Assembly: GCA_904420585.1 (NCBI GenBank)
Contig: CAJFVX010000025.1
Coordinates: 1 to 50,901 of the forward strand
Reading direction: 5' to 3'
DNA length: 50,901 nucleotides
Source of the DNA: Candidatus Howiella intestinavium
GTDB lineage: Bacteria; Bacillota; Clostridia; Oscillospirales; Acutalibacteraceae
Shown one piece after another: positions 33,231-40,812 of the stretch (positions within the stretch are counted from its first letter, which is position 1; each line of letters opens with the position of its first letter). The notes under the pieces are model-generated. The model did not search any database. It was given only the letters and a program-made list of their open reading frames with translations, and was not told the DNA's origin. The position numbers and the translations under genes were made by a program.

Positions 33231-33395
33231 CAGTCTGTTGAAAAACCCAATGGAAGCCACCCAATCGCAGAAACCGGCGACATGTGCGTCGGTTTCTGCA
33301 TACGACAAATCCCGCCAAAGCGGGATTTGTAGGGGGAATGTTAGAAGGGGGGCTCGCCCCTCTTCTACAGCTTGTCGACTTTGTCGACAAGCTGA
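33231..33395 (-). mobile_element. MITE-like hairpin element, copy 3
   Basis: About 165 bp in reverse orientation relative to copy 2. It has the same hairpins in the same order, with the fourth stem reading GCAGAAACCG/CGGTTTCTGC (GTTGGG-type in copy 2). Terminal inverted repeats are CTCAGTCTGTTGAAAAA at one end and CTCAGCTTGTCGACAAA at the other. It is bracketed by 31-bp copies of a terminator hairpin. It is non-coding. Confidence 0.75.
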
Positions 33396-33426
33396 GACGC
33401 CGCCCCTTTGCCGGGGGGCGGCGCCT
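33396..33426 (-). terminator. Terminator of the XRE gene; right direct repeat of element 3
   Basis: The stem GACGCCGCCCC / GGGGCGGCGCC lies 15 bases after the XRE stop codon. Joining the outer flanks (AAGGCA on one side, GCCTT on the other) restores one longer stem, as expected of the unoccupied site. Confidence 0.7.
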
Positions 33427-33440
33427 GCCTTGCACAACGG

Positions 33441-33674
33441 CTATTCCTCCACATGGGTAAGAAAATGCAGCGGAACCTGCAGCACCCGGGATATATCCAG
33501 CAAGGTATCCAGCGAGGGCACTTTGCAGATGCCCTGCGCCTCCAGATGGCCGATGTAGGTGGCGCTTTTGCCTATTCTTTCGGCCAGCTGTTGCTGCGTC
33601 AGGTGGGCCTTGGTGCGGTAGTGCTTAATCCGCGCACCTATCCGAAGGTAATATATTTTGTACTCTTCTTTCAT
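33441..33674 (-). CDS. Small XRE-family DNA-binding protein
   Basis: A 77-residue helix-turn-helix protein (Cro/CI type) consisting almost only of the DNA-binding domain: IGARIKHYRTKAHLTQQQLA, then ERIGKSATYIGHLEAQGICK and PSLDTLLDISRVLQVPLHFL. The ATG at 33672-33674 follows GGGAGGAAAACAGA; an upstream in-frame ATG lacks a ribosome site and is not used. It is too short to carry a ligand domain. Its targets are unknown. The inverted repeat TTCCTATC/GATAGGGAA at 33746-33766 just upstream could be its operator or a weak terminator of the gene before it. Confidence 0.82.
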   Translation of the reverse strand: MKEEYKIYYLRIGARIKHYRTKAHLTQQQLAERIGKSATYIGHLEAQGICKVPSLDTLLDISRVLQVPLHFLTHVEE

Positions 33675-33801
33675 TCTGTTTTCCTCCCTAGTATGTATAA
33701 AAGCAGAAAAGGGAGAAAAACACCATGCATGCATTCTGTATGTTTCCTATCCGTAAGATAGGGAACGGCAACCGCCCGCGTATGTCCGCCGGCCTGGGCT
33801 C

Positions 33802-34011
33802 TCAGTCTTCCGGCGGCTGGGCGGTGAAAAGGATGCAGCCCATGGCCCGGAACTGGGCGATTTTTTCATCCAGCAGGGCCGTGTCGCAGGAAAAATGGTC
33901 CGCCAGGCAGGCCTTGCAGAGATAGGTATCCGCCCCGCGGTTGACCAGCTTCCGATAGAGGCCGATTTCATCCCCGGTAAGGGTGCGGCCGCAGTTTTTA
34001 CACCGGGCCAT
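33802..34011 (-). CDS. Small zinc-ribbon protein
   Basis: A 69-residue protein with two CxxC pairs (CKNCGRTLTGDEIGLYRKL and CKACLADHF), likely a zinc ribbon. Similar short 'CKNCGREL' proteins are common and uncharacterised in Clostridia. Its ATG overlaps the stop of the alpha-galactosidase gene (TGATG), so the two are translated together, although no functional tie to sugar metabolism is obvious. The tail FRAMGCILFTAQPPED has no recognised motif. Confidence 0.75.
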   Translation of the reverse strand: MARCKNCGRTLTGDEIGLYRKLVNRGADTYLCKACLADHFSCDTALLDEKIAQFRAMGCILFTAQPPED

Positions 34012-35132
34012 CAGCGGCGTGTAAGCCGGGCCCGGAACATCCGGCACCCGTGGGCGGGAACGTCCAGCCCCATCCCCTCTGGGAAGATGCCGATGTCCTC
34101 ATGCAGCCACAAATCCCGGATGGAAAGGGCGTATCCCGCTGCGGCCGGCAGGCCCAAATCCCACCAGTAAAAGTCCATATGGCGGCTGTCGTCATCCAGA
34201 TTGAACAGGCCCAGGGCATAGTCCCCGCCCTCCAGCTGCTTGGCCCACACCAGCTGGCTGCGGCCCCAGTTCAGGATGAGGTAGGGCTGCCGGAAGGCCG
34301 GATCCTGGTTGATGGCAATGATCTCCGGGTTGGTGAGGGTTTCCAGGGTGGCGGCGTCCATCTGCCGGATGTCGCAGCCAATCATCAGGGGGGACTGGAG
34401 GATGGCCCAATAGGAAAAGTGCGTCCGGTACTCCTGGTCGGTGCAGCCGGTCAGGCCGGCGTTGCCGCGGCCCCGCAGGCCCACCACCAGCATATCCATA
34501 TCGTTGAAGCAGCAGGGGCTGAAGTAGGGCTGGCGCTCGATTTGGGAAACCGCCAGGTCCTTCACCGACTGCCAGGAGTCGAAAATATCCCCGGTGGAGC
34601 GCCACATATGGGCGCCGGTGGACTTTATCCATTCCACCGAATTGTCCGCCCCCCAGTTGCAGGCGCTGAAGAGGATGTCCCGCCCGCAGGTGGCCAGGGC
34701 CAGGCCCATGCGCTTATAGAGCAGGTCCCCGTCGATGCGGGGCTTGTTGCAGTAGTCGTATTTTAAGAAATCCACGCCCCACTGGGCAAAGGTGGCGGCG
34801 TCGGTAAACTCATGCTCGAAGCTGGAAGGATAGCGGGCGCAGGTCTTGGTGCCGGCGCAGGAATACATGCCGAATTTCAGCCCCTTGCTGTGCACGTAAT
34901 CGGACAGGGCCTTCATGCCCTCCGGGAATTTCTCCGGGTCGGGCACAAGCCGGCCTTCGGCGTCCCGCTCACGCAGGCTCCAGCAGTCGTCGATGACGAT
35001 GTACTCGTACCCTGCATCCCGCAGCCCGCTCTCCACCAGCGCGTCGGCACTCTGGCGGATAAGGGCGTCGGATATATTGGCGCCGAACATATTCCAGGAA
35101 TTCCAGCCCATAGGCGGTTTGGTCACAATCAT
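34011..35132 (-). CDS. Alpha-galactosidase, GH27 family
   Basis: Hydrolyses terminal alpha-galactosides such as melibiose or raffinose-type sugars. There is no signal peptide, so it acts in the cytoplasm. The 373 residues show the GH27 opening PPMGWNSWNMFG (7-18), the IDDCW motif (47-51), the catalytic nucleophile Asp126 in LKYDYC and the acid/base Asp182 in WRSTGDIF. The conserved KDLAVSQ-to-GLRGRGN block follows. Length fits bacterial and eukaryotic GH27 enzymes of the compact type. It starts from an ATG with GAGGGAGG upstream. No dedicated transporter or regulator is adjacent; together with the secreted GH2 enzyme it indicates use of galactose-containing glycans. Confidence 0.95.
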   Translation of the reverse strand: MIVTKPPMGWNSWNMFGANISDALIRQSADALVESGLRDAGYEYIVIDDCWSLRERDAEGRLVPDPEKFPEGMKALSDYVHSKGLKFGMYSCAGTKTCARYPSSFEHEFTDAATFAQWGVDFLKYDYCNKPRIDGDLLYKRMGLALATCGRDILFSACNWGADNSVEWIKSTGAHMWRSTGDIFDSWQSVKDLAVSQIERQPYFSPCCFNDMDMLVVGLRGRGNAGLTGCTDQEYRTHFSYWAILQSPLMIGCDIRQMDAATLETLTNPEIIAINQDPAFRQPYLILNWGRSQLVWAKQLEGGDYALGLFNLDDDSRHMDFYWWDLGLPAAAGYALSIRDLWLHEDIGIFPEGMGLDVPAHGCRMFRARLTRR

Positions 35133-35237
35133 GATTCTGCCTCCCTCGTAGTTTTACCTGCATTGTATCATATAAAATTGGCAGAATCCATGTGTTTTTG
35201 TGCGCTGTTTTTGTGGTTTTGTCTTCTTTTTCCCCGG

Positions 35238-35266
35238 TTGCAGGGGGAAGAGGCGGATGCTATACT
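35238..35266 (+). promoter_or_regulatory. Promoter of thpR
   Basis: TTGCAG (35238-35243), 17 bases and TATACT (35261-35266), about 55 bases before the start codon. Confidence 0.7.
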
Positions 35267-35320
35267 GGAAGCGGTTCCCCCCTGGGGGCACCAAAACGCA
35301 TACACAAAGGAGGGCGGCGC

Positions 35321-35857
35321 ATGCGCCTGTTTATCGCCATCCGCTTTTCCCCCGCCGTAGGCCGCCGTTTGTGCGAGGCCATGGAAAGCCTGGGACGGCA
35401 GGCCCTGTCCGCCGGCCTGACCCGGCCGGAAAACCTGCATCTGACCCTGGCCTTTATCGGGGAGGCCGACGACATCGGCCCCATATGCCGGGTGATGGAC
35501 GCTTCCGCTCCCCCCGGCCCCATCCGCATCACGGTGGGCGGCGCGGGACGGTTCGGCGACCTCTGGTGGGCGGGCTTGCAGGACTGCCCGGCGCTGACAT
35601 CCCTGGCCCTCCGGCTGCAGGAAGGCCTGCGGGAGGCGGGGTACGCCATAGAAAAACGGCCCTTCCGCCCCCACATCACCCTGGCGAGACGGGTTGCGGC
35701 CAACCGGCCCATCCGCCTGCAAATCCCTTTTACGGATATGACCGTAACCCACATGTCCCTGATGGAATCCCGGCGGCTGAAGGGGACGCTTAGGTATACG
35801 GAAATATACCGGTGCCCCCTTCTGCCCAAAGGACAGGGGACGGCCATGAAAGGATAG
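35321..35857 (+). CDS. thpR: RNA 2',3'-cyclic phosphodiesterase
   Basis: A 2H-phosphoesterase of 178 residues (LigT/ThpR family) that opens 2',3'-cyclic phosphate ends of RNA. It begins MRLFIAIRFSP, typical of the family, and has both catalytic tetrapeptides: HLTL (His40/Thr42) and HITL (His118/Thr120). The frame is open 43 codons upstream, but the ATG at 35321 has an AAAGGAGGG site and the conserved start. It is probably co-transcribed with the VOC gene that follows within a few bases. Confidence 0.92.
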   Translation: MRLFIAIRFSPAVGRRLCEAMESLGRQALSAGLTRPENLHLTLAFIGEADDIGPICRVMDASAPPGPIRITVGGAGRFGDLWWAGLQDCPALTSLALRLQEGLREAGYAIEKRPFRPHITLARRVAANRPIRLQIPFTDMTVTHMSLMESRRLKGTLRYTEIYRCPLLPKGQGTAMKG

Positions 35858-35869
35858 GTGAAGAGAAAA

Positions 35870-36211
35870 ATGTTGGAAATTGGCGCTGTTGTTTGGGGAG
35901 TGCAGGATATTCCCCGCGCCGTCTCGTTTTGGAGCGCGGCCCTGCATTACAAATTAAAATATCCCGCCTCGGACGATTGGGCGGTCCTGATTCCGGCAGA
36001 CGGAAAAGGGGTACAGCTTTCCCTCGGCAAGGCGGCCTCTCCCAAGGCCAAACGGCACCATATGGACTTGTTCACCGAGAACCAGGAGGCCGAGGTAAAA
36101 CGGCTCATGGCCCTCGGCGCCAGGCGAAAGGCGTGGCGGTATGCACCCGGCGCCGATTATGTCGTTCTGGAGGACCCCGACGGCAACCCGTTCTGCGTTG
36201 TGCAGCGATAG
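35870..36211 (+). CDS. VOC/glyoxalase-superfamily protein
   Basis: A small cytoplasmic protein (113 residues) with one vicinal-oxygen-chelate fold: VQDIPRAVSFWSAALHYKL near the start and the closing YVVLEDPDGNPFCVVQ near the end. His/Glu positions in HHMDLF and LEDPDGNPF may bind a metal. A GTG four codons upstream directly follows the thpR stop; the ATG with AGGTGAAG before it is taken as the start. Such proteins include lyases and antibiotic-binding proteins; the substrate cannot be deduced. Confidence 0.85.
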   Translation: MLEIGAVVWGVQDIPRAVSFWSAALHYKLKYPASDDWAVLIPADGKGVQLSLGKAASPKAKRHHMDLFTENQEAEVKRLMALGARRKAWRYAPGADYVVLEDPDGNPFCVVQR

Positions 36212-36234
36212 CCTCCCTTCCATACCGAAAAAGC

Positions 36235-36277
36235 CAGCGATGCCGCCGGGGCCATAAGACCGCCGGCGGCATCGCTG
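36235..36277. terminator. Terminator after the VOC gene
   Basis: The long stem CAGCGATGCCGCCGG/CCGGCGGCATCGCTG has a T run only on the minus strand (GGCTTTTTCGG). It therefore acts best on transcripts coming from the right, yet also follows the thpR-VOC unit. Confidence 0.7.
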
Positions 36278-36280
36278 TAT

Positions 36281-36487
36281 CTAAATTTCATGGCAAATTG
36301 TATCAGGCGGGGCGCAGACCTTGCTCTCTATAAGCCCGGCTGCAGCCATAATATGGCCAAGCCAGGCCGATGTCAGGCCTTTCGCCATTCCCTTCCCGCT
36401 TTCCTTGTCAGCACAAGCTAACACCCCTCTGTATCTGGTAAATTCGTATCTATTTGCAATCTTTTCAGTAGCATTGCATATGTACAT
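36281..36487 (-). CDS. Possible small ORF of unknown function
   Basis: A 68-codon frame (MYICNATEKIANRYEF..., ending APPDTICHEI) with a weak AGGAAAA site. It ends just before the minus-strand T-run terminator at 36235-36277, which otherwise has no obvious minus-strand client. Codon use is more AT-rich than in neighbours and no family was recognised. If it is not real, 36278-36543 holds only the upstream region of the oxidoreductase gene. Confidence 0.25.
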   Translation of the reverse strand: MYICNATEKIANRYEFTRYRGVLACADKESGKGMAKGLTSAWLGHIMAAAGLIESKVCAPPDTICHEI

Positions 36488-36543
36488 TTTTCCTGTGAGG
36501 AAGTAAACTATCGGTATACCAACGCCATTTAGGAGGAATACAC

Positions 36544-37590
36544 ATGGAACCTGTCCGTGTCGGCATCATCGGATGCGGCAATATATACCAGATGCACGCC
36601 CATCCCCTGTCCCATATGCAGGGGACCCAGCTGGCGGCCGTCTGCGACATCCTGCCCCAGCGGGCCGAGGCGGCGGCAGGACGCTACGGCTGCGCCGCCT
36701 ATACCGACTATAAGGATATGATAGAAAACGCCGGGCTGCAGGCCGTGCATATCTGCCTGCCCCATTACCTGCACCCCCCGGTGGCCATCTATGCCATGGA
36801 GCAGGGGCTGGACGTGGTGACCGAAAAGCCCATGGGCATCGCCTACGCCGACGCCCTGCGCATGCGCGAGACTTCCCTTGCAGCCGGCAGGCGGCTGGGG
36901 GTCATATTCCAGAACCGGTACAATCCCGGCACGCGGCTTGTGAAAGAAGCCCTGGACAGCGGCCGGCTGGGAAAGATTTACGGCATGCGCTGCGAGGTGG
37001 CCTGGCACCGGGACCAGGCCTACTACGACTCGGCCGGCTGGCGGGGCCGCTGGGATACCGAGGGGGGCGGCGTGATTATCAACCAGGCCATCCACACCCT
37101 GGATTTGATGCGCTGGTTCGCCGGGCGGGAGATAGAGAGCATCGCGGCCTCCATTGCCCACCGGGGGCCCACCTCCATAGAGGTGGAGGACACGGCCGAG
37201 GGGCTTATCACCTTCGCCGGCGGCCTGCAGGGGCTTTTCTACCTGACGGTGAATTATTCCAGGGACGCCCGCACCCTGCTGGAACTGGACTGCGAAAAGG
37301 GGACGGCCCGGCTGGACGCGGCCCGGGGCTGTATCCGGTTTGCCGACGGGCAGGTGGAGGAAGCCGACGAGGACGGCTCGGACGCCGCCCAGTACGGCGG
37401 CGGCAAGGATTACTGGGGCTTCAGCCACTACCGGCAAATCCGGGATTTTTACGAGGACCCAACCGGCGAAACGGCCGACCGTTCCTGTCAGGAGGCCCTG
37501 CTGACCCAGGCCATGATCTGCGGGATCTACGAAGCGGCCAGGAAGGGGCAGACCGTTCGGCTGTCCCGGCCGGCGGCAGCCGCCCGGTAA
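36544..37590 (+). CDS. Gfo/Idh/MocA-family oxidoreductase
   Basis: An NAD(P)-dependent sugar or cyclitol dehydrogenase-type enzyme of 348 residues. It has an N-terminal Rossmann fold (VGIIGCGNIYQMHAHPL, 6-22), the family EKPMG motif with its catalytic-type Lys (94-98), and the C-terminal beta-sheet substrate domain with GGGVIINQAIHTLDLMRWF. AGGAGG precedes the ATG at good spacing. It is a single gene, ending before hairpin element 4. Substrate unknown; inositol, glucose-derived and glycoside substrates are all possible in the family. Confidence 0.92.
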   Translation: MEPVRVGIIGCGNIYQMHAHPLSHMQGTQLAAVCDILPQRAEAAAGRYGCAAYTDYKDMIENAGLQAVHICLPHYLHPPVAIYAMEQGLDVVTEKPMGIAYADALRMRETSLAAGRRLGVIFQNRYNPGTRLVKEALDSGRLGKIYGMRCEVAWHRDQAYYDSAGWRGRWDTEGGGVIINQAIHTLDLMRWFAGREIESIAASIAHRGPTSIEVEDTAEGLITFAGGLQGLFYLTVNYSRDARTLLELDCEKGTARLDAARGCIRFADGQVEEADEDGSDAAQYGGGKDYWGFSHYRQIRDFYEDPTGETADRSCQEALLTQAMICGIYEAARKGQTVRLSRPAAAAR

Positions 37591-37602
37591 GCAGGGCAGC
37601 AA

Positions 37603-37636
37603 AATGCGCGGCGGGCGTTGGGCCGCCGCGCTTTTT
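37603..37636 (+). terminator. Terminator of the oxidoreductase gene; left hairpin of element 4
   Basis: ATGCGCGGCGG/CCGCCGCGC followed by TTTTT. It is similar to the hairpin on the other side of the element (37801-37836) but differs in the inner stem and loop. Confidence 0.75.
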
Positions 37637-37800
37637 AGCTTGTCGACAAGGTCGACAAGCTGTAAAAGAGGGGCGAGCCCCCTTCTAACATTCCCCCGAC
37701 AAATCCCGCAGAATCGGGATTTGTCGTATGCGTGAACCGACGCACATGTCGCCGGTTTCTGCGATTCAAATGGCTTTCATTGGGTTTTTCGACAGTTTGA
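37637..37800 (+). mobile_element. MITE-like hairpin element, copy 4
   Basis: About 164 bp in the same orientation as copy 2, with AGCTTGTCGAC-AAG-GTCGACAAGCT, the TAAAAGAGGGGC/GCCCCCTTCTA stem, CAAATCCCG/CGGGATTTG and GCGTGAACCG/CGGTTTCTGC. It ends ATTGGGTTTTTCGACAGTTTGA. It lies between two convergent genes whose terminator hairpins resemble each other (outer stem ATGCGCGGC/GCCGCGC), consistent with an old target duplication that has since diverged. Confidence 0.75.
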
Positions 37801-37836
37801 AATGCGCGGCAGATATTGGCTTGCCGCGCATTTTTT
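37801..37836 (-). terminator. Terminator of AI-2E gene; right hairpin of element 4
   Basis: AATGCGCGGCA/TGCCGCGCATT lies a few bases after the AI-2E stop codon on the minus strand; a T run is present on the plus strand. Confidence 0.65.
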
Positions 37837-37840
37837 CCGT

Positions 37841-39133
37841 TTATCCGCGTTTTTTCAGGATGCGCCGCCGCCTTTCCGAGGCGCCGCCCTGGTTCTCCAG
37901 CTTATGGGCCGGCACCCGCCGCTGCCGCAGGCGGGTATGGACTACGCTGCGCAGGATGGCGTACAGCACCGAGCACAGGGGGATGAACACCAGCATGCCC
38001 GCCACGCCCATGAGGCTGCCGCCGATGGTGACGGCCACCAGCACCCACAGGGAGGGCAGTCCAATGGAGCCGCCCACCACATGGGGATAAATCAGGTTTC
38101 CCTCAATCTGCTGGATGATGATGAACATGACCACAAACCAGATGGCCTGGATGGGATCCACCATGAGGATGAGGAAAGCCCCGATAATGCAGCCGATAAA
38201 GGCGCCGAAAATGGGAATCAGGGCGGTAAAGGCCACCAGGACGCTGATCATCAGCGCATAGGGGAAACGGAAAATCGACATGGCGATAAAGAACAGGGTG
38301 CCCAAAATGCAGGCCTCCAGGCACTGGCCGGACAGGAAGCTGGAAAAGGTCCTGCTGGAAAGCTCCCCCACCGACAAAACCCGGTCGGCCCACTTCTCCG
38401 GCAGGAAGGCGTAGAGCAGCCGGCGGCACTGGCGGCCCAGCTTTTCCTTCTGCATGAGCACGTACATGGCGAAGAAGAGGCCCAGGAAAAAGTTGATAAC
38501 CCCCGACACCACCGACGAGACGATATTCACGGTGGAGCCCAGGATACTGGTGGCCCAGCTCTGCAGGAAGGAGCCGATTTGGGTTCCGATTTCCTGCCAG
38601 TCCAGCTGGATGCCCTTCACCTGCTCGTAGAGGTCGGGATACCTTTCGGTCAGTTCGGCCAAAAATCCCTGTATGCTGCTGACAAAGGCCGGGGCCCGCT
38701 CGGCCAGGGTCATAAGGGTCCTGCCCAACTCGGGGATAATCAGGAAAAGGACGATGACCACCACGCCCAGCACGGCCGCCATGGCCAGAATCATGCTCAC
38801 CGGGCGCCGCAGCTTCTCCCGTATCTTCCAGCCCCGGGCGTTTTTGTCCGGCGGGAGGGGCGCCTCCGGCTGGGGCTGGCCGAGGGGCGTCTTTTTCCGC
38901 CGCCAGGCCCGCATTTTCCAGCCCTCCGGCGGAAAGAGCTTTCCCTCGATAAACCGCATGGGCACATTGAGGATAAAGGCGATACAGGCCCCTACCAGGA
39001 AGGGGGACAGCAGGCGGAAAATCCATCCCACGGCCGAAAGCACCGCCTCAAACCGCTGCAGGCAGACCAGCAGCAGAATCCCGAAGGTGATGATAAAGAG
39101 GATTTTTCGAACGGTTTTTCTATCCAGTTCCAT
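37841..39133 (-). CDS. AI-2E family transporter
   Basis: A polytopic inner-membrane protein (430 residues) of the AI-2E/PerM family, with about 7-8 hydrophobic segments: paired helices at the start (ILFIITFGILLLVCLQRFEA, SPFLVGACIAFILNVPM), a charged loop of about 50 residues, and the conserved C-terminal blocks ALIPIFGAFIGCIIGAF and EGNLIYPHVVGGSIGLPSLW. Members are variously reported to export autoinducer-2 or to act as Na+/H+ antiporters or permeases, so the cargo is uncertain. The basic tail (SERRRRILKKRG) is cytoplasmic. It has its own consensus promoter. Confidence 0.93.
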   Translation of the reverse strand: MELDRKTVRKILFIITFGILLLVCLQRFEAVLSAVGWIFRLLSPFLVGACIAFILNVPMRFIEGKLFPPEGWKMRAWRRKKTPLGQPQPEAPLPPDKNARGWKIREKLRRPVSMILAMAAVLGVVVIVLFLIIPELGRTLMTLAERAPAFVSSIQGFLAELTERYPDLYEQVKGIQLDWQEIGTQIGSFLQSWATSILGSTVNIVSSVVSGVINFFLGLFFAMYVLMQKEKLGRQCRRLLYAFLPEKWADRVLSVGELSSRTFSSFLSGQCLEACILGTLFFIAMSIFRFPYALMISVLVAFTALIPIFGAFIGCIIGAFLILMVDPIQAIWFVVMFIIIQQIEGNLIYPHVVGGSIGLPSLWVLVAVTIGGSLMGVAGMLVFIPLCSVLYAILRSVVHTRLRQRRVPAHKLENQGGASERRRRILKKRG

Positions 39134-39204
39134 AGCATCCGCGACCTTTCCGGGCCATCGGCCCTGTCCGCCCCATGGCGGAAGAAAGCATATTCCATAC
39201 GCAC

Positions 39205-39233
39205 ATTATATAGGCAGGATTTCCTTCTGTCAA
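39205..39233 (-). promoter_or_regulatory. Promoter of the AI-2E transporter
   Basis: The minus strand has TTGACA (39228-39233), 17 bases and TATAAT (39205-39210), close to the end of the upstream Imm5-like gene. Confidence 0.85.
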
Positions 39234-39250
39234 ACCGGCCGGGCCCGCCC

Positions 39251-39793
39251 TCAGCCCTTTCGCAAAAAAGCCGCCCAGTTCAGGCCGTCCGTGCCCCTTT
39301 CCGCCCAGAAGGCCAGCCGCTGCCGGTAATCTGTCAGCCGGCTCTCCACCGGTTCCCGGCAGTTGTCCGGGCCGTAACGCCGCACCAGGGCCGTCAGTTC
39401 GTACAGGGGAAAGCCGATGGCGTGCAGAGGGGTGTGCACCGTGCTGCAGCTCTGGGCCACGGCGTGGCAGAGGGCCGCGTCCGCCGGGTCGTCCAGCTCC
39501 TTTGCAAGGCCGTGGCAGCTGAGAATGGCCTGCCGGGCCGCCGGCATTTTCACCCGCCCGGCAGCCCACAGCCGGGCTGTTTCCAAAGCTTCCCGTGGCC
39601 GGGATTCCCCCGGGTACCGCTCCTCCAGGGACTCCACCGCCTGGGAGGATACATCCAGGGCCCACAGCACCGCCACCCGGCGCTCCCCGCCCTCCAGAGC
39701 CGCCCGCAGGCCGGCCAGGCAGGCGCTGTTTTTGGAAAAGAGGATTTCATTTCCCCGCCGCAGTTTTTCCCGCACCTCGTCCATCCAGTCCAA
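39251..39793 (-). CDS. Imm5-like putative immunity protein
   Basis: A 180-residue cytoplasmic protein resembling the Imm5 family found next to polymorphic toxins: VAVLWALDVSSQAVESLEER, then YPGESRPREALETARLWAAG, and the Cys/His-containing HGLAKELDDPADAALCHAVA. The start is taken as TTG at 39791-39793 with a GGGGAAG site; an ATG three codons later is the alternative. No toxin gene is adjacent, so it may be an orphan or have another role. A promoter was not identified. It is followed by the AI-2E transporter, which has its own promoter. Confidence 0.7.
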   Translation of the reverse strand: MDWMDEVREKLRRGNEILFSKNSACLAGLRAALEGGERRVAVLWALDVSSQAVESLEERYPGESRPREALETARLWAAGRVKMPAARQAILSCHGLAKELDDPADAALCHAVAQSCSTVHTPLHAIGFPLYELTALVRRYGPDNCREPVESRLTDYRQRLAFWAERGTDGLNWAAFLRKG

Positions 39794-39994
39794 TTCTCTT
39801 CCCCACTTTCTTTTTATTCCCTATTGTACCACAGGGTACGCCGGCGCGCAAAGGGCGGCGCCTATCTGCGGCCTCCCCCCTTGTCTTGCAGGGAATTTTA
39901 TGCTATGATATAGTGTATTAAACGGCGTTTGCGGGATATGCCCCGCCTGCCGGTTTGTATTTTTGTTAACCTATACGGAAAGGGCGAGACAAAT

Positions 39995-40738
39995 ATGTCT
40001 GGACATTCGAAATGGAGCACCATCAAGCGGAAGAAAGAGAAGACCGACCAGCAGCGGGCCAAGGTATTCACCAAAATCGGCCGGGAACTGGCTATGGCCG
40101 TCAAGGCCGGCGGCCCCGACCCGGACAACAACGCCAAGCTGCGGGACGTCATCGCCAAGGCCAAGTCCAACAACGTACCCAACGACAACATTGAGCGCAT
40201 CATCAAGAAGGCTGCCGGCGGGGACGACAACAGCGAATACGAGGAGATTGTATACGAGGGCTACGGCCCCTCGGGGGTGGCTGTGATTGTGGAGACCCTC
40301 ACCGACAACCGCAACCGCACGGCCGCCGACCTGCGGCACTATTTCGACAAGTGCGGCGGCAACCTGGGCCAGCCCGGTTCGGTCATGTTCCAGTTCCAGC
40401 GGCAGGGCCTCATCGCCGTAGAGGCCGAGGGCCGGGATGAGGACGCGGTCATGGAGGCCGCCCTGGAGGCCGGCGCCGAGGACTTCAATTCCGACGGGGA
40501 TGTCTATTCCATCGTCACCGACCCCAACCAGATGGGGGCCGTGCGGGACGGCATCGAGAAGGCGGGTTACCCCTATCTTTCGGCCGAGGTGGCCTATGTC
40601 CCCTCGGTGACGGTGGACATCACCGACCCGGAAATGGCCGAGAAGATGGAAAAGCTCATCGACCTGCTGGAGGAAAACGACGACGTGCAGGAGGTCTGGC
40701 ACAACTGGAATATGCCCGAGGAGCCGGAAGAGGACTAA
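39995..40738 (+). CDS. yebC: YebC/PmpR family protein
   Basis: A 247-residue member of the YebC/TACO1 family, long annotated as DNA-binding regulators. Some members have been shown to help ribosomes translate proline-rich stretches. The family start MSGHSKWSTIKRKKEKTDQQ is exact, with the typical VPNDNIERIIKKA and YEGYGPSGVAVIVETLTDN blocks, and it ends in an acidic tail. The frame is open 22 codons upstream; the ATG at 39995 is clearly right. The transcript is single, with a TATGAT-like -10 near 39900 and a terminator at 40756-40797. Confidence 0.95.
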   Translation: MSGHSKWSTIKRKKEKTDQQRAKVFTKIGRELAMAVKAGGPDPDNNAKLRDVIAKAKSNNVPNDNIERIIKKAAGGDDNSEYEEIVYEGYGPSGVAVIVETLTDNRNRTAADLRHYFDKCGGNLGQPGSVMFQFQRQGLIAVEAEGRDEDAVMEAALEAGAEDFNSDGDVYSIVTDPNQMGAVRDGIEKAGYPYLSAEVAYVPSVTVDITDPEMAEKMEKLIDLLEENDDVQEVWHNWNMPEEPEED

Positions 40739-40755
40739 TTCGGAACAGAGGTGAA

Positions 40756-40797
40756 AAAACTCCGTGCAAACGGTTAAAGCCGTCGGCACGGAGTTTT
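40756..40797. terminator. Bidirectional terminator between yebC and aspS
   Basis: AAAACTCCGTGC/GCACGGAGTTTT with an 18-base partly paired loop lies between convergent genes, with A/T tails on both strands. Confidence 0.85.
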
Positions 40798-40812
40798 CTT
40801 ATGCCCAAAGCC

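Noticed and set aside
16334-33395. Hairpin elements considered as CRISPR repeats or REP/BIME clusters
   Set aside because: Copies are single, dispersed, about 160 bp long and have terminal repeats and duplicated flanks, unlike CRISPR arrays or short REP units.
33718-33790. ATGCATGCAT tract and TTCCTATC/GATAGGGAA inverted repeat read as an attachment site
   Set aside because: No integrase, tRNA or repeat partner nearby; more simply an operator or weak terminator.
37802-39913. A 703-codon plus-strand frame opposite the AI-2E and Imm5-like genes
   Set aside because: Gln/His/Gly-rich antisense frame with no recognisable domain; it starts inside a terminator hairpin.
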